Assembly: GCA_946530935.1 (NCBI GenBank)
Contig: CAMNAJ010000003.1
Location: 1 to 46,333 of the forward strand
Reading direction: 5' to 3'
From: an uncultured Candidatus Saccharibacteria bacterium
GTDB taxonomy: Bacteria > Patescibacteriota > Saccharimonadia > Saccharimonadales > Saccharimonadaceae
Length of the DNA stretch: 46,333 bases
Under the pieces are notes generated by a model. It searched no databases. It saw only the letters and a list, made by a program, of their open reading frames with translations, and was not told the DNA's origin. This document shows positions 1-10,184 of the stretch, piece after piece (within the stretch, counting starts at the first letter, position 1; every line of letters begins with the position of its first letter). Position numbers and translations under genes: made by a program.

Positions 1-3000
1 TAACCGCTCTTACAGATACACGTGATAATAATACGTATGCAATTGCAAAACTTGCTGATGGCAACTGTTGGATGATTGAAAACCTTCGTCTTGACGCGGC
101 GAACTCCACGGATTCTACTAAATCCCAAGGTGTTGGCGGTGTATTTGAAGGGCTCGCAAACTCAGAACTCACTACATTTATAAAAACGTCTATACTTGCA
201 AATTCAGTTTATACTACAGATACCACTTCAAATCTATTAACTGTTATTCAAGGTGACGATCTAGAGTATCGCATTCCAAGATACTATAGCAATATATCCT
301 ATGTTGTTTCATCAATGAAGTCAAAGGACGAAAACATCTATTCTTATGGTAATCTTTATAACTCTTCAGCCGCGCTTGCTAACACCAGTTATACAGATAG
401 AACTAGTCGTGATGCGGGCGCATCAATTTGTCCTGCTGGGTGGAGATTACCAACCGGTGGTACTGCCGAAGCAGAATTTGGAACCTTAAATGACGCAGTA
501 AACGCCGGTTCAACCACGACAAGCGCTGGTCTTAGAGCTTATCCAAATAACATGCTATTTTCAGGTTACGCATGGGAAGCCGAAATAATGAATCGCGGTA
601 CATCAGGGTATTACTGGAGTAAAACCATTAATAGTAACAGTGGAACATACATTTATAAAATAGATAGCGGCGTCACCAGCTTCTCAGTTTTCAAATCCGT
701 AGGGTCGTCAGTTAGATGTATTTCCGCTCCAGGATTAGAAATTAAGCTTGATTCTAATGATGGTACTGACAGGGTAGCCAGAGTATATGGAGCATCTGGT
801 GATACAATCTCGCTTCCATTTGAAGAAAGTTTCTACAATGAAAACTACAAGATTTCATCATGGAACACTAGCGCGGATGGTACAGGGACTAGCTATACTG
901 ATACATACACGATTTCAACAAGTACCACCCTTTACGCACAATGGGATACTGCCGCATATACGATTACATACCATGGCAATGGTGCAGAAAGCACTTATAA
1001 CATGAATAACATTTCTATTCCAAATGTTGCAGTCGGCACCACCATAAAACTTAATACGTCAAATTATCATCGCTCTGGTTATGGCTTCCTTGGCTGGTCC
1101 ACCACTCAGATTAACCCAGATGCGTCAAATGCATCTACGCTTATTGCCAATGCCAAAATCTTTGGTCCAAACGAGGATATTAAGGTAAATTCAACCAATC
1201 TAGGTGTTGACGCACCAGCAAATGTGACGCTCTATGCGGTTTGGCTTAAAGCTTCTGGTCTTATCCAAGACTGGACTGCCGCTAGCTGTGAAAGTATGAC
1301 CGCTGCTACTTATTCAGATGGAACAATCACGCCAGGAAGTGTGATTGCCCTTAGAGACTATCGTAATGACGAAACTTATGCTATTGCTAAACTTACTGAC
1401 GGCCAATGTTGGATGATTGAAAATCTCCGTCTAAATACTAGCACAGCAAGCATCACTACTATCACAACGAATAACCCTACAGCGGAATTCCTTTCAAAAA
1501 GATCAAATACGTATTCTTGGTGTAGTACAACGGACGAAGAATGTGCAACTAGAGTTTTGAGCGCAAATACAACCGGCGGCATAAGCAATGGGTACTTCTA
1601 TAACTGGTATACTGCAACAGCAGGAAACGGCGCTTACGAAACGCTAGATGCATCATCAGGCGATATTTGTCCAGCTGGGTGGCATTTGCCAACGGGTGGC
1701 CAGTATGGTGAAACTGGTTTACTAGTCACCTCTCTTGGATCGATCACTGATATAGTGGTATCTGAACCTGCGAAGTTAGCCATATCAAAGTCGTTAAGGG
1801 CATATCCTAATAACTTCATATATGGAGGCCATAAAGATGATTCAACGGTTTACGACCTGAACTCTGAGGGCGGATATTATACATCAACAGGTTTCGAATC
1901 ATCAGGTTCCTCCTTCAAATACGCTTATAACCTAATAATTAGAGATAATGCTCTTTATACAAGTAGCGGGTACCCTACAACGGTTGGCCTTAGCGCTCGC
2001 TGTGTGAAGAACGCTATGCTTATTAGTTATAACGGTAATGGCGCAACCGGTGGAACCACAATGGATATAACGCATAAAGTTAGAAATGGCCAAGAAGTTA
2101 CTCTAGCTGCGTCCAACTATTCTCGCTCCGGCTATGGCTTCCTCGGTTGGTCAACTACTCAAATCAACCCTGATTCATCAAATTTCTCCACGCTCCTTGC
2201 TAATGCTACGGTTTATGGTCCGAACGAAACTATCACAGTAGAAGGAACTACAGATATTACTCTCTATGCCGTCTGGATAAAGTCCGCCGGTGACATGCAA
2301 GGCTGGACCGGCTGTTCATCAATGTCAATCGGTGACGTGACTGCTAGAAAAGATACTCGCGATAACCAGATTTATGCCATCGCCAAGCTCGCTGATGGTA
2401 ACTGCTGGATGATTGAGAACTTACGTCTTAATAACACCAACTCATCCGATTCTACAAAGGCGCAAGGTTTTAGTGGTGTGTTCTATGGTCTGGCAGATTC
2501 TGAAACCTCGTCATTCACAACTTCCACATTAGCCAATACGCTTTATGCTTCAGATCAAAGCTCGCAATCTCTAAACATTGTAACCGGGGATAATATCTCA
2601 TACAGAATTCCTAGATATAATAACCAAAGCACTGCCAATACGGTATCGGCCATGACTGGGAATGCACAAAACGTATATTCTTATGGTAATTATTATAATT
2701 TCCCAGCCGCTAAGGCAAACACAAACTACAATAATATGTCTGGAACATCAATCTGCCCAGCTGGGTGGAGAATACCAACCGAGAGCATTACTAATGAGAT
2801 AGAAAACGAACTAGACAGCTCTAGTGAGACATTTGATTTAGACGTGTCTAAGAGAACTAGGGAATACCCGAACAACTTTATTCTTTCAGGATATATTTAT
2901 GAATCATCCGTGTCGGCAAGAGGAAGCACTGGTCGTTATTGGCTTGATGCACCAACATCATCAACATATGTTCCTTATATTGCAGTTACTTCTCAACAGG

Positions 3001-6000
3001 CATATCAAAATACATTATTAAGGTCTGTAGGCGCATCGGTAAGATGCATTGTAGCCACCGGATTAGAAATCAAGCTTGAAGCCAACGACGGAAGCAGTAG
3101 GGTTATGAGATTATACGGGAACGCTGGCAGTACTGTCTCAATCCCAAGCGAATCCTTCGCAAGATCCGGCTACGTTGTTGCATCCTGGAACACTAATAGT
3201 GCAGGTACCGGCACGTCATATTCCTCGTCTTATTCAATTCCAAGCAGTGCTACTACTGGTATAACACTATATGCACAATGGGCACCAACTTATTCAATAG
3301 TCTACGATGGCAATGGCGCGACGGGTACCACTAGTATGGCCGTAAAAAACGAAAACGTTACCGAAGGGTCTACGACGAATCTATATGCCTCTAATTATTC
3401 TAGATCTGGCTACGGCTTCCTCGGCTGGTCCCTCACTCAAATTGACCCAGATGCTTCAAATGCGTCTAGCCTCATCGCCGCTACAACCATTTTCGGACCT
3501 AATGAAACTATTACCGCAAACTCAACCACCCTTGGTCAATCGCTGAGTGGTTCACCGAAAGCCATTACGCTTTATGCTGTCTGGATTAAATCCGCTGGCA
3601 ATATGCAAGACTGGTCTGGTTGCTCATCTATGGCCACCGGTGAAGTCACAGCTAGAAGAGATGTTCGTGATGGTAACGTTTATGCCATCGCCAAGCTCGC
3701 CGATGGTAACTGCTGGATGATTGAAAACCTTAGGTTAAATAACAATACTACAAGTACAAACTGGGGCGACGCTACTCTCTCGCAAGGTTTTGGCGGCGTA
3801 TTTAATGGTCTAGCAAACTCAGAAACGACTGTTTATACTACCTCGGTCAATGCCAACTCGCTGTATACCACCAATAGTTCAACGAGTGGGTTAATATATG
3901 TATACTCCGATGGCAGTGAGAATTATAGCCTCATCCCAAGATATCGCGCAACCTCCTCTAGTGCTGACTCAGTCATGTATAGCGGTGATTCAACGGTGTA
4001 TTCATATGGAAACTATTATTCATCCTCAGCTGCGTACGCGAATACCACAAAATATACTACATCCTCTGGCACTAATGGCGTTGAAAGCGCCGGCACTTCA
4101 ATTTGCCCAGCCGGATGGATCTTACCTACTTATACAGTGTCAACCCAACTTGAAAATGCGATAAAAACCACTGGCGTATATGAAGCGACTGGTGGAGATT
4201 ACACAAAGTATCCAAATAACTTTGTCTATTCTGGCGAAGTATACTCTAGCACATTCCATAAGAGAGGTACGCAAGGTCGCTATGTAGTCCAGGGTATTTC
4301 CACATCCCCAAGGACAATGAGCTTCGCAACGACTAACAGCTGGAGTGGTTACTCCTTTGCATTCACGGTTCGTTGTCTCGCCGCTTCTGGTGTCCCAGTA
4401 ACCCTGAACGCTAATGATGGTAGCGGCAGGGTTGCACGTATCTATGGTACTGCAGGATCGGCGATTACGCTTCCAACTAGGAACTTCTCACAAACGGGAC
4501 AAGCCGTGAATTCCTGGAACACAAATGCCGCTGGTACTGGTAATGACTATACTACTTCCTACACTATTCCATCCGGTTCTACCGGTGTGACACTTTATGC
4601 TAAATGGGCCAGTACATATGTCATTAATTATGATCCTAATAACGCTGATGGCGGCGGCGGAATGGATATTACTATACAACAAGTGGTCCCAGGAACCGAA
4701 ATTACCCTCCATGCTCCGAATTATTCTCGTTCTGGCCACGGCTTCCTAGGCTGGTCCACTACTCAAATTAATCCAGCTGCCTCTGATTATGCAACTCAGC
4801 TCGCTAGTGCAACTATCTATGGGCCGAACGAGACTATTACTGCCCCGGCTAGAACCGGCGGCACGCTCACTCTTTACGCCGTTTGGATCAAGTCTTCTGG
4901 TAATATCCAAAACTGGACTGGATGTTCATCACTCTCAAGTGGTGGCGTCATTGGCTTAACTGATCTTCGCGATGATAATGTTTATGCGGTCGCCAAACTC
5001 GCCGACGGCAAATGCTGGATGATTGAAAACCTTAGATTAAGTAACAATACTACAAATTCAAACTGGGGCGACCCGACTCTTTCTCAAGGCTTCGGTGGTG
5101 TATTTAACGGCTTGGCAAACTCAGAAACTACGAACTTCAACTCAAGCACTATTGGTAATAGTCTTTATAGCATTGGTGGCAATACACAATATGTCTTAAG
5201 TCCTAGTGACTATTATACTAGACAGTCTAACTTCTCTGGTGAGTATATGCCAAGATTTAATAATTCCGCCACCACTAACACTTCATCTATGACCCAAAAC
5301 ACTAGCTTGGCCTACGAGTATGGTAATTATTATACAATGGCTGCAGCTATAGCTAACACAAGATACCATGGTACATCCTATGCTATGATGTCTGATGCCG
5401 AATCTGGTACTTCACTCTGCCCAGCTGGTTGGCAACTACCAACATCCGGTCCAACTTCAACCACCTCTGATTATAATACGCTCATTCAAACAGTTAACCC
5501 AAGTTCTACATACCCATCATCTTCAGCTGGTCTCAGAAAGTACCCAAATAACTTTGTTTATTCAGGATATAGGAACTATAGTTCACATACTGGCGCTGGC
5601 TCCAATGCTCGCTATTGGTCTAGAAAGTATTCTAGTTCAACCTCAAATTACGCACTAAGCTTTGGAGACTCTTATCCAAGTTATACGTCTTCAAGCTATC
5701 TCGGGTTCTCAATCCGCTGTATTGTTGCTACTGGTGTTCCAGTAACACTATATGCAAATGATGGTAGTAATAGAGTGTCGCGTATCTATGGCACTGCGGG
5801 CTCATCAATCAATCTCCCTGATAATGAATTCTCACAAAGTGATTATAAACTAACATCATGGAACACAAACGCGGCAGGCACTGGAACCACCTACACATCA
5901 ACATACACCATTCCTTCAGGATCTACAGGAGTAAGTTTATATGCTGTTTGGTCTCCATCCTACTCAATAGTCTACAACGGTAATGGTGCAACCGGCGCTA

Positions 6001-6986
6001 CCACTATGGCCGTAGAACATAGTAATGTTGCTGAAGGTGGTGATGTATTACTATATGCATCCAACTATTCTCGCTCCGGTTACGGCTTCCTGGGCTGGTC
6101 ATTTACTCAGATTGATCCAGATGCTTCAAATGCCACCACTCTTATTACAAATGCTACAGTTTATGGTCCTAATGAAATCATCACTGCTCCTGCTAAGACT
6201 ACAGACACCAGAACTCTCTATGCTGTTTGGGTAAAGTCTGCCGGTAATATGCAGAACTGGTCCGGGTGTCTATCTCTACCAAATAACGGCTTTACTGCTC
6301 TTACCGACACAAGAGACGGCAATACCTACGCAGTGGCACTTCTAGCAGACGGTAGATGCTGGATGATTGAAAACCTTCGCTTGAACCATACTGCCACTAT
6401 CAATACAACAAACTCACAGGGCTTCGGTGGTGTATTCTCTGGGCTAGCGGCATCAGAGAGTAATCTTAGTGGCACGACTGCCAATACACTTTATTCTACT
6501 TCAAATATCACAGGAGATAATCAGACTTATCGTTTCCCACGTTACAATAATATAAACACTAGCTCAACAGTTAGTTCAATGACTAGTGGTAACCAGAGTA
6601 TTTATTCATACGGTAACTATTACACGTGGGCTGCTGCGGTAGCCAACACCACAGATGTTGGGAGCGCAACAGATTCTGAAGCATTTGGTACTTCAATTTG
6701 TCCAAAAGGATGGCATATCCCAACCGGTGGCACAGATGGCACGAAAGAGTACTATAATCTCGGCGCACTCAATGATCTAATTGCGTATCCAAACAACTTC
6801 GTTTATTCGGGTTATCGTTCTTCAACAAGCACACCTTATCGCGGCAATGAAGGATTCTATTGGTCTCAAACTGCATCAAACTATACACAATCATACTATC
6901 TTGGTTTATCTGATTCCGGGCGGCGCTTATCAGGTGCGTATACTAAGAACTACGGTTTTGTGGTTCGCTGTATCGCCGGCTCCTAA
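1..6986 (+). CDS. Large secreted/surface repeat protein with six FISUMP-like modules alternating with InlB/Listeria-Bacteroides-type repeats; 5' end outside window
   Basis: The frame is open from position 3 (TALTDTRDNNTYAIAKLADGNCWMIENLRL), before the track's Met at 72. CWMIENLRL occurs six times; recurrent S/T-I/L-C-P-A-G-W, YPNNF and VRC motifs; repeated RSGYGFLGWSTTQINPDASN and W(N/K)T-AGTG-Y-T-SLYAQW blocks. Stop TAA at 6984-6986. Confidence 0.9.
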   Translation, partial: TALTDTRDNNTYAIAKLADGNCWMIENLRLDAANSTDSTKSQGVGGVFEGLANSELTTFIKTSILANSVYTTDTTSNLLTVIQGDDLEYRIPRYYSNISYVVSSMKSKDENIYSYGNLYNSSAALANTSYTDRTSRDAGASICPAGWRLPTGGTAEAEFGTLNDAVNAGSTTTSAGLRAYPNNMLFSGYAWEAEIMNRGTSGYYWSKTINSNSGTYIYKIDSGVTSFSVFKSVGSSVRCISAPGLEIKLDSNDGTDRVARVYGASGDTISLPFEESFYNENYKISSWNTSADGTGTSYTDTYTISTSTTLYAQWDTAAYTITYHGNGAESTYNMNNISIPNVAVGTTIKLNTSNYHRSGYGFLGWSTTQINPDASNASTLIANAKIFGPNEDIKVNSTNLGVDAPANVTLYAVWLKASGLIQDWTAASCESMTAATYSDGTITPGSVIALRDYRNDETYAIAKLTDGQCWMIENLRLNTSTASITTITTNNPTAEFLSKRSNTYSWCSTTDEECATRVLSANTTGGISNGYFYNWYTATAGNGAYETLDASSGDICPAGWHLPTGGQYGETGLLVTSLGSITDIVVSEPAKLAISKSLRAYPNNFIYGGHKDDSTVYDLNSEGGYYTSTGFESSGSSFKYAYNLIIRDNALYTSSGYPTTVGLSARCVKNAMLISYNGNGATGGTTMDITHKVRNGQEVTLAASNYSRSGYGFLGWSTTQINPDSSNFSTLLANATVYGPNETITVEGTTDITLYAVWIKSAGDMQGWTGCSSMSIGDVTARKDTRDNQIYAIAKLADGNCWMIENLRLNNTNSSDSTKAQGFSGVFYGLADSETSSFTTSTLANTLYASDQSSQSLNIVTGDNISYRIPRYNNQSTANTVSAMTGNAQNVYSYGNYYNFPAAKANTNYNNMSGTSICPAGWRIPTESITNEIENELDSSSETFDLDVSKRTREYPNNFILSGYIYESSVSARGSTGRYWLDAPTSSTYVPYIAVTSQQAYQNTLLRSVGASVRCIVATGLEIKLEANDGSSRVMRLYGNAGSTVSIPSESFARSGYVVASWNTNSAGTGTSYSSSYSIPSSATTGITLYAQWAPTYSIVYDGNGATGTTSMAVKNENVTEGSTTNLYASNYSRSGYGFLGWSLTQIDPDASNASSLIAATTIFGPNETITANSTTLGQSLSGSPKAITLYAVWIKSAGNMQDWSGCSSMATGEVTARRDVRDGNVYAIAKLADGNCWMIENLRLNNNTTSTNWGDATLSQGFGGVFNGLANSETTVYTTSVNANSLYTTNSSTSGLIYVYSDGSENYSLIPRYRATSSSADSVMYSGDSTVYSYGNYYSSSAAYANTTKYTTSSGTNGVESAGTSICPAGWILPTYTVSTQLENAIKTTGVYEATGGDYTKYPNNFVYSGEVYSSTFHKRGTQGRYVVQGISTSPRTMSFATTNSWSGYSFAFTVRCLAASGVPVTLNANDGSGRVARIYGTAGSAITLPTRNFSQTGQAVNSWNTNAAGTGNDYTTSYTIPSGSTGVTLYAKWASTYVINYDPNNADGGGGMDITIQQVVPGTEITLHAPNYSRSGHGFLGWSTTQINPAASDYATQLASATIYGPNETITAPARTGGTLTLYAVWIKSSGNIQNWTGCSSLSSGGVIGLTDLRDDNVYAVAKLADGKCWMIENLRLSNNTTNSNWGDPTLSQGFGGVFNGLANSETTNFNSSTIGNSLYSIGGNTQYVLSPSDYYTRQSNFSGEYMPRFNNSATTNTSSMTQNTSLAYEYGNYYTMAAAIANTRYHGTSYAMMSDAESGTSLCPAGWQLPTSGPTSTTSDYNTLIQTVNPSSTYPSSSAGLRKYPNNFVYSGYRNYSSHTGAGSNARYWSRKYSSSTSNYALSFGDSYPSYTSSSYLGFSIRCIVATGVPVTLYANDGSNRVSRIYGTAGSSINLPDNEFSQSDYKLTSWNTNAAGTGTTYTSTYTIPSGSTGVSLYAVWSPSYSIVYNGNGATGATTMAVEHSNVAEGGDVLLYASNYSRSGYGFLGWSFTQIDPDASNATTLITNATVYGPNEIITAPAKTTDTRTLYAVWVKSAGNMQNWSGCLSLPNNGFTALTDTRDGNTYAVALLADGRCWMIENLRLNHTATINTTNSQGFGGVFSGLAASESNLSGTTANTLYSTSNITGDNQTYRFPRYNNINTSSTVSSMTSGNQSIYSYGNYYTWAAAVANTTDVGSATDSEAFGTSICPKGWHIPTGGTDGTKEYYNLGALNDLIAYPNNFVYSGYRSSTSTPYRGNEGFYWSQTASNYTQSYYLGLSDSGRRLSGAYTKNYGFVVRCIAGS

Positions 6987-7011
6987 AACATAATGCTATA
7001 ATATATATAAT

Positions 7012-7701
7012 ATGGGTGGTAAGCTAAAAGAGAAGATTAAGAAGCGAAAGAAAATCAAGATCAAAACTTGGGTTCTCATTTTGCTACTTATTCCTCTGAC
7101 TTTTGCCGATATCTGGCTACTTCGTCAGAATCATATCAAAATGACCGAGCTCCGTGATGCTGTACTCCAGGCTGACGCCGATGAAGATGACGAAAAGCTA
7201 GAAGCTGCGCTGATTGAGCTTCGCGACTATACCTTTAATAATGTTGTCATCAACGTCGTAGAAGAAAACGGCACTCAAAAAATTACCTTCGGTACTGGTC
7301 CGTTTTATCTTGAACACCAATATCTAAAAGCCGCCAAAAAAGCTCTCGAAGAGGCTGAAAAGAAGATGTCTGGCGACAATAACCCATATGGCAACGTCTA
7401 TGGCAAAGCGGGTGAAATATGCCGTGCCCGTGCTCTCGAAAATGGCTGGACTTGGGACAACGTGAACTTCATTAACTGTATGTTAACTGAAATCCAAAAA
7501 TACCCCTCCGCTAGTGAAATCCAGGATACCATCATCGCGAGTCTCCCGTCAACCGAATTGTATAGAAGAAATTACGCCTCACCTCTCTGGGCTCCAAGCC
7601 TTGTTGGGTTCGCACTTCTATTAACAGTGCTCGTCATCGTTGTAATTTTTATACGTTTTCTTATCTGGCTGGTATTACGCTTATCTCTATTATTTATTTA
7701 G
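7012..7701 (+). CDS. Hypothetical membrane protein (N-terminal and C-terminal TM segments)
   Basis: 229 aa ORF; hydrophobic WVLILLLIPLTFADIWLL and LVGFALLLTVLVIVVIFIRFLIWLVL. Confidence 0.75.
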   Translation: MGGKLKEKIKKRKKIKIKTWVLILLLIPLTFADIWLLRQNHIKMTELRDAVLQADADEDDEKLEAALIELRDYTFNNVVINVVEENGTQKITFGTGPFYLEHQYLKAAKKALEEAEKKMSGDNNPYGNVYGKAGEICRARALENGWTWDNVNFINCMLTEIQKYPSASEIQDTIIASLPSTELYRRNYASPLWAPSLVGFALLLTVLVIVVIFIRFLIWLVLRLSLLFI

Positions 7702-7739
7702 TACCCCTAAAAATATATAAAATTAGCACTCTAAACCTC

Positions 7740-7768
7740 TTGACAATCCCTCTCCCTAGTCATAAGAT
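7740..7768 (+). promoter_or_regulatory. Sigma70-type promoter of the 67 aa gene
   Basis: TTGACA (7740-7745), 17 bp spacer, TAAGAT (7763-7768); SD AAGGAGG precedes the ATG at 7801. Confidence 0.6.
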
Positions 7769-7800
7769 AAAATTATACTAACTTAAGGAGGAAAGCTTAA

Positions 7801-8004
7801 ATGGCTTACGAACATACTAATGGCAAGGGAGTAAAGTACTACCTTCATAAATCAGAAGTTACTCTTCGCGGTGGCAAACCTCAGACTATTTATTTCTTTA
7901 CTAAGGAAGAAAAAGGCGGCAAAGGTACTCCATGTGATCTTCCAGCAGATCGCAAGGTTTGTGAGAACCCACGCAACGGTTTCTTGACTCTCAAGAAGAA
8001 ATAA
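7801..8004 (+). CDS. Small conserved-looking basic protein of unknown function
   Basis: 67 aa ORF with strong SD (taaggagg), its own promoter and a terminator. Confidence 0.8.
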   Translation: MAYEHTNGKGVKYYLHKSEVTLRGGKPQTIYFFTKEEKGGKGTPCDLPADRKVCENPRNGFLTLKKK

Positions 8005-8029
8005 TAACGCGAGTTATTTAGGTGCTAAA

Positions 8030-8057
8030 ATGCCGCCTCTAAGGGCGGTATTTTTAT
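8030..8057 (+). terminator. Rho-independent terminator
   Basis: tGCCGCC-tctaa-GGGCGGta followed by TTTTTATTT. Confidence 0.75.
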
Positions 8058-8078
8058 TTAACGTGATATTATATAAAT

Positions 8079-8744
8079 ATGGTAGATTCAAAAGCTTGGG
8101 ATTGGAAAATAGTAAAAGGTAAACTTGAGAAGTATTGGCTAGAACCAGCCATCGAATCATATTGGCTAATAGATCGCTGGAAGAGCCAAAAGAAAAAGGA
8201 CTTTCTTGATCTTGGCTGCGGGTTAGGCCGCCACACTATTCAATTTGCTAAAAACGGGTTTGAAACTTCAGGATTTGACCTCAGCAAAAATTCCATAGAA
8301 AGAACCAAAGAATATGCCGACGCCGCAGGCGTTAAGATAGATTTGAAAGTCGGCGATATGCTAAATCTCCCCTACGAAGACAACAGTTTTGACTGTATCT
8401 ATTGTCGAAACGTCATCTCTCACACCGATACAAACGGAGTTCGCCAAATTGCAGCTGAACTAAAACGCGTCATGAAAAAGAACGGAGAATGTTACTTCAC
8501 CCTTGGTTCTAAAGACACTTGGGGCTTTAAGCAAGACTGGCCAAAAGTCGACGAAAACACTAAAATTCGCGTCGAAAATGGCCCTGAAAATGGCATTCCG
8601 CACTTTTTCGCCGACTACGACTTAATATTAGAGCTCTTTAAAGACTTTAAAATCATCAAAGTCTTCCAGGTAGAAGATTTCATAGAGAAGAACGGCAAAA
8701 CGCTAAATTCCCATCACTATCACGTCTTAATTCAAAAGAAATGA
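8079..8744 (+). CDS. Class I SAM-dependent methyltransferase
   Basis: FLDLGCGLGRHTIQFAKNGFETSGFDLSKNSIERTKEYA and GDMLNLPYEDNSFDCIYCRNVISH motifs. Confidence 0.85.
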   Translation: MVDSKAWDWKIVKGKLEKYWLEPAIESYWLIDRWKSQKKKDFLDLGCGLGRHTIQFAKNGFETSGFDLSKNSIERTKEYADAAGVKIDLKVGDMLNLPYEDNSFDCIYCRNVISHTDTNGVRQIAAELKRVMKKNGECYFTLGSKDTWGFKQDWPKVDENTKIRVENGPENGIPHFFADYDLILELFKDFKIIKVFQVEDFIEKNGKTLNSHHYHVLIQKK

Positions 8745-8778
8745 AAAATCCAGCTCGAAAGAGCTGGATTTTCTTTAG
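8744..8778. terminator. Bidirectional terminator between convergent genes
   Basis: AAAATCCAGCTC-GAAA-GAGCTGGATTTT perfect inverted repeat with A/T tails. Confidence 0.8.
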
Positions 8779-9542
8779 TTTAGTATCGATTGAGCTTTTT
8801 TGATTGCTTCTTTTACATAAAGCTTTGTTGCGGCATTCTCAGTTGTATTAAAGATTCTCATCGCAAAAGCTTTAAAAAAGGGAAATGCGGCTTTCTGGCA
8901 CGAAACGCTGTTCAGCTGGAAGAACCAACCGAGGTAAAGAATCGCTTCCTCATTGAAATTCTGCATTTCTGCATATTTCATTGGAGTTCCAGCGAGGCAA
9001 CGCATCGCAAATTCATGACGCACACTACCGTCAAACTCGAGCGGTCTCTGAAAGACATTTTCCAGAGGTTCAGTAGACTGCCTTCTATAGCAGTCAACTT
9101 TATCGCAGTCCCTGAGCATGAAGGTCAGAGTCTTGCAAAAACCCTCAAGCCCTTCCGGTTCTGCACCGTCATGATTGGTGATCGCGGTAGTAATAGTCTG
9201 GATTTCCTCTCGAGAAAACCCATCGTAGTACTGAGTCAGAATACCAAAGGTGATGATGGCACCTCTGGCGCCGTGCTGTGGACCGTATTCCTTACCGGTA
9301 AGTGCGATGTCATTAATGCACGCGATGTCATGGAATTGCCCGACCGTAAAAGCCATCAGTTTCTCTTTTTCAGAGAATCCAGCTTCTTCAGCAGCCGATT
9401 CCATCAGTTTTGCCACATTCTCAATGTGACGGAACTTTGCCCACAGTCTCGAAGCATGGTCTTCGAGATGTTTCAGCCCATCGATTGTGAAAGGACAAGT
9501 TTTGAACAGATTGATAATCCGTTCTTTCTCAGTTTGATACAC
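8775..9542 (-). CDS. HD-domain phosphohydrolase-like protein
   Basis: FRHIENVAKL...GQFHDIACINDIALTG...ITNHDGAE...RDCDKVDC HD-type motifs; GTG start with an AGGGGGTG SD-like sequence. Confidence 0.7.
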   Translation of the reverse strand: MYQTEKERIINLFKTCPFTIDGLKHLEDHASRLWAKFRHIENVAKLMESAAEEAGFSEKEKLMAFTVGQFHDIACINDIALTGKEYGPQHGARGAIITFGILTQYYDGFSREEIQTITTAITNHDGAEPEGLEGFCKTLTFMLRDCDKVDCYRRQSTEPLENVFQRPLEFDGSVRHEFAMRCLAGTPMKYAEMQNFNEEAILYLGWFFQLNSVSCQKAAFPFFKAFAMRIFNTTENAATKLYVKEAIKKAQSILN

Positions 9543-9616
9543 GATTACACCCCCTAACCAATATCATTACTAATTATATCACAAAAAGCATAAAAAGTCA
9601 ATATGGGCACAAAAAA

Positions 9617-9693
9617 TGGTGGGGGTACTTGGACTCGAACCAAGGACACTGCGTGTATAAGACGCATGCTCTAACCAGCTGAGCTATACCCCC
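9617..9693 (-). tRNA. tRNA-Ile (anticodon UAU)
   Basis: Reverse complement folds as GGGGGTA TA GCTC AGCTGGTTA GAGC A TGCGT CTTATAC ACGCA GTGTC CTTGG TTCGAGT CCAAG TACCCCC A CCA; the anticodon loop gives TAT at 34-36; CCA is encoded. Confidence 0.93.
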
Positions 9694-9732
9694 AGCTACT
9701 CTATTTTAACACAAAATGCTATAATAGTAAGC

Positions 9733-10161
9733 GTGAACACCTTGAAAACCAAGTTTCGCCAAATAAAGTACAACCTAAAACACGGTTTTTTTTCGATAGA
9801 AAATGTCGTTTTAATTCTAGCTATCATCCTCTGTCTTACCTGGACTTACCAATCTATCCAGGCTATGTCCAGAAACTGGGAACTTACCGAACGTCTCAGT
9901 GCCGACAAAAAGAGTCTCGAACTCCTACAGATCGAAGTTGAAACCGCTGAACTGGAAAATGAATATTATCGCACCGATGAATACAAGGAATTATCCGCCC
10001 GTCGTCTAGCCAATAAGCAACTGCCCGGCGAATACATGGTATACTTACCGCCTAATTCCGAATCCGCCAAAAACAAGCATCAAGTTGCCACCATCATCAA
10101 AGGGGAAAAGCGATATTCCAATTTTGAAAAATGGATGATGTTTCTATTTCCAAATGTATAA
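9733..10161 (+). CDS. FtsB/DivIC-like membrane coiled-coil protein
   Basis: One TM segment (VVLILAIILCLTW) followed by a coiled coil (ADKKSLELLQIEVETAELENEYYRTDEYKELSARR); GTG start. Confidence 0.55.
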   Translation: MNTLKTKFRQIKYNLKHGFFSIENVVLILAIILCLTWTYQSIQAMSRNWELTERLSADKKSLELLQIEVETAELENEYYRTDEYKELSARRLANKQLPGEYMVYLPPNSESAKNKHQVATIIKGEKRYSNFEKWMMFLFPNV

Positions 10162-10184
10162 AAAACTTATGCTATAATTAAAGT

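Noticed and set aside
1-6986. CRISPR or short tandem DNA repeat in the Thr/Ser-rich region
   Set aside because: Repeats are long coding modules with diverged DNA; no short direct repeats with unique spacers.
7723-7749. Full CIRCE element upstream of the 67 aa gene
   Set aside because: Only the left half matches; the expected right half matches 1/9.
8790-9557. 255 aa plus-strand ORF
   Set aside because: Exactly antisense to the HD-domain gene; no recognisable motifs, and the minus-strand protein is clearly better.
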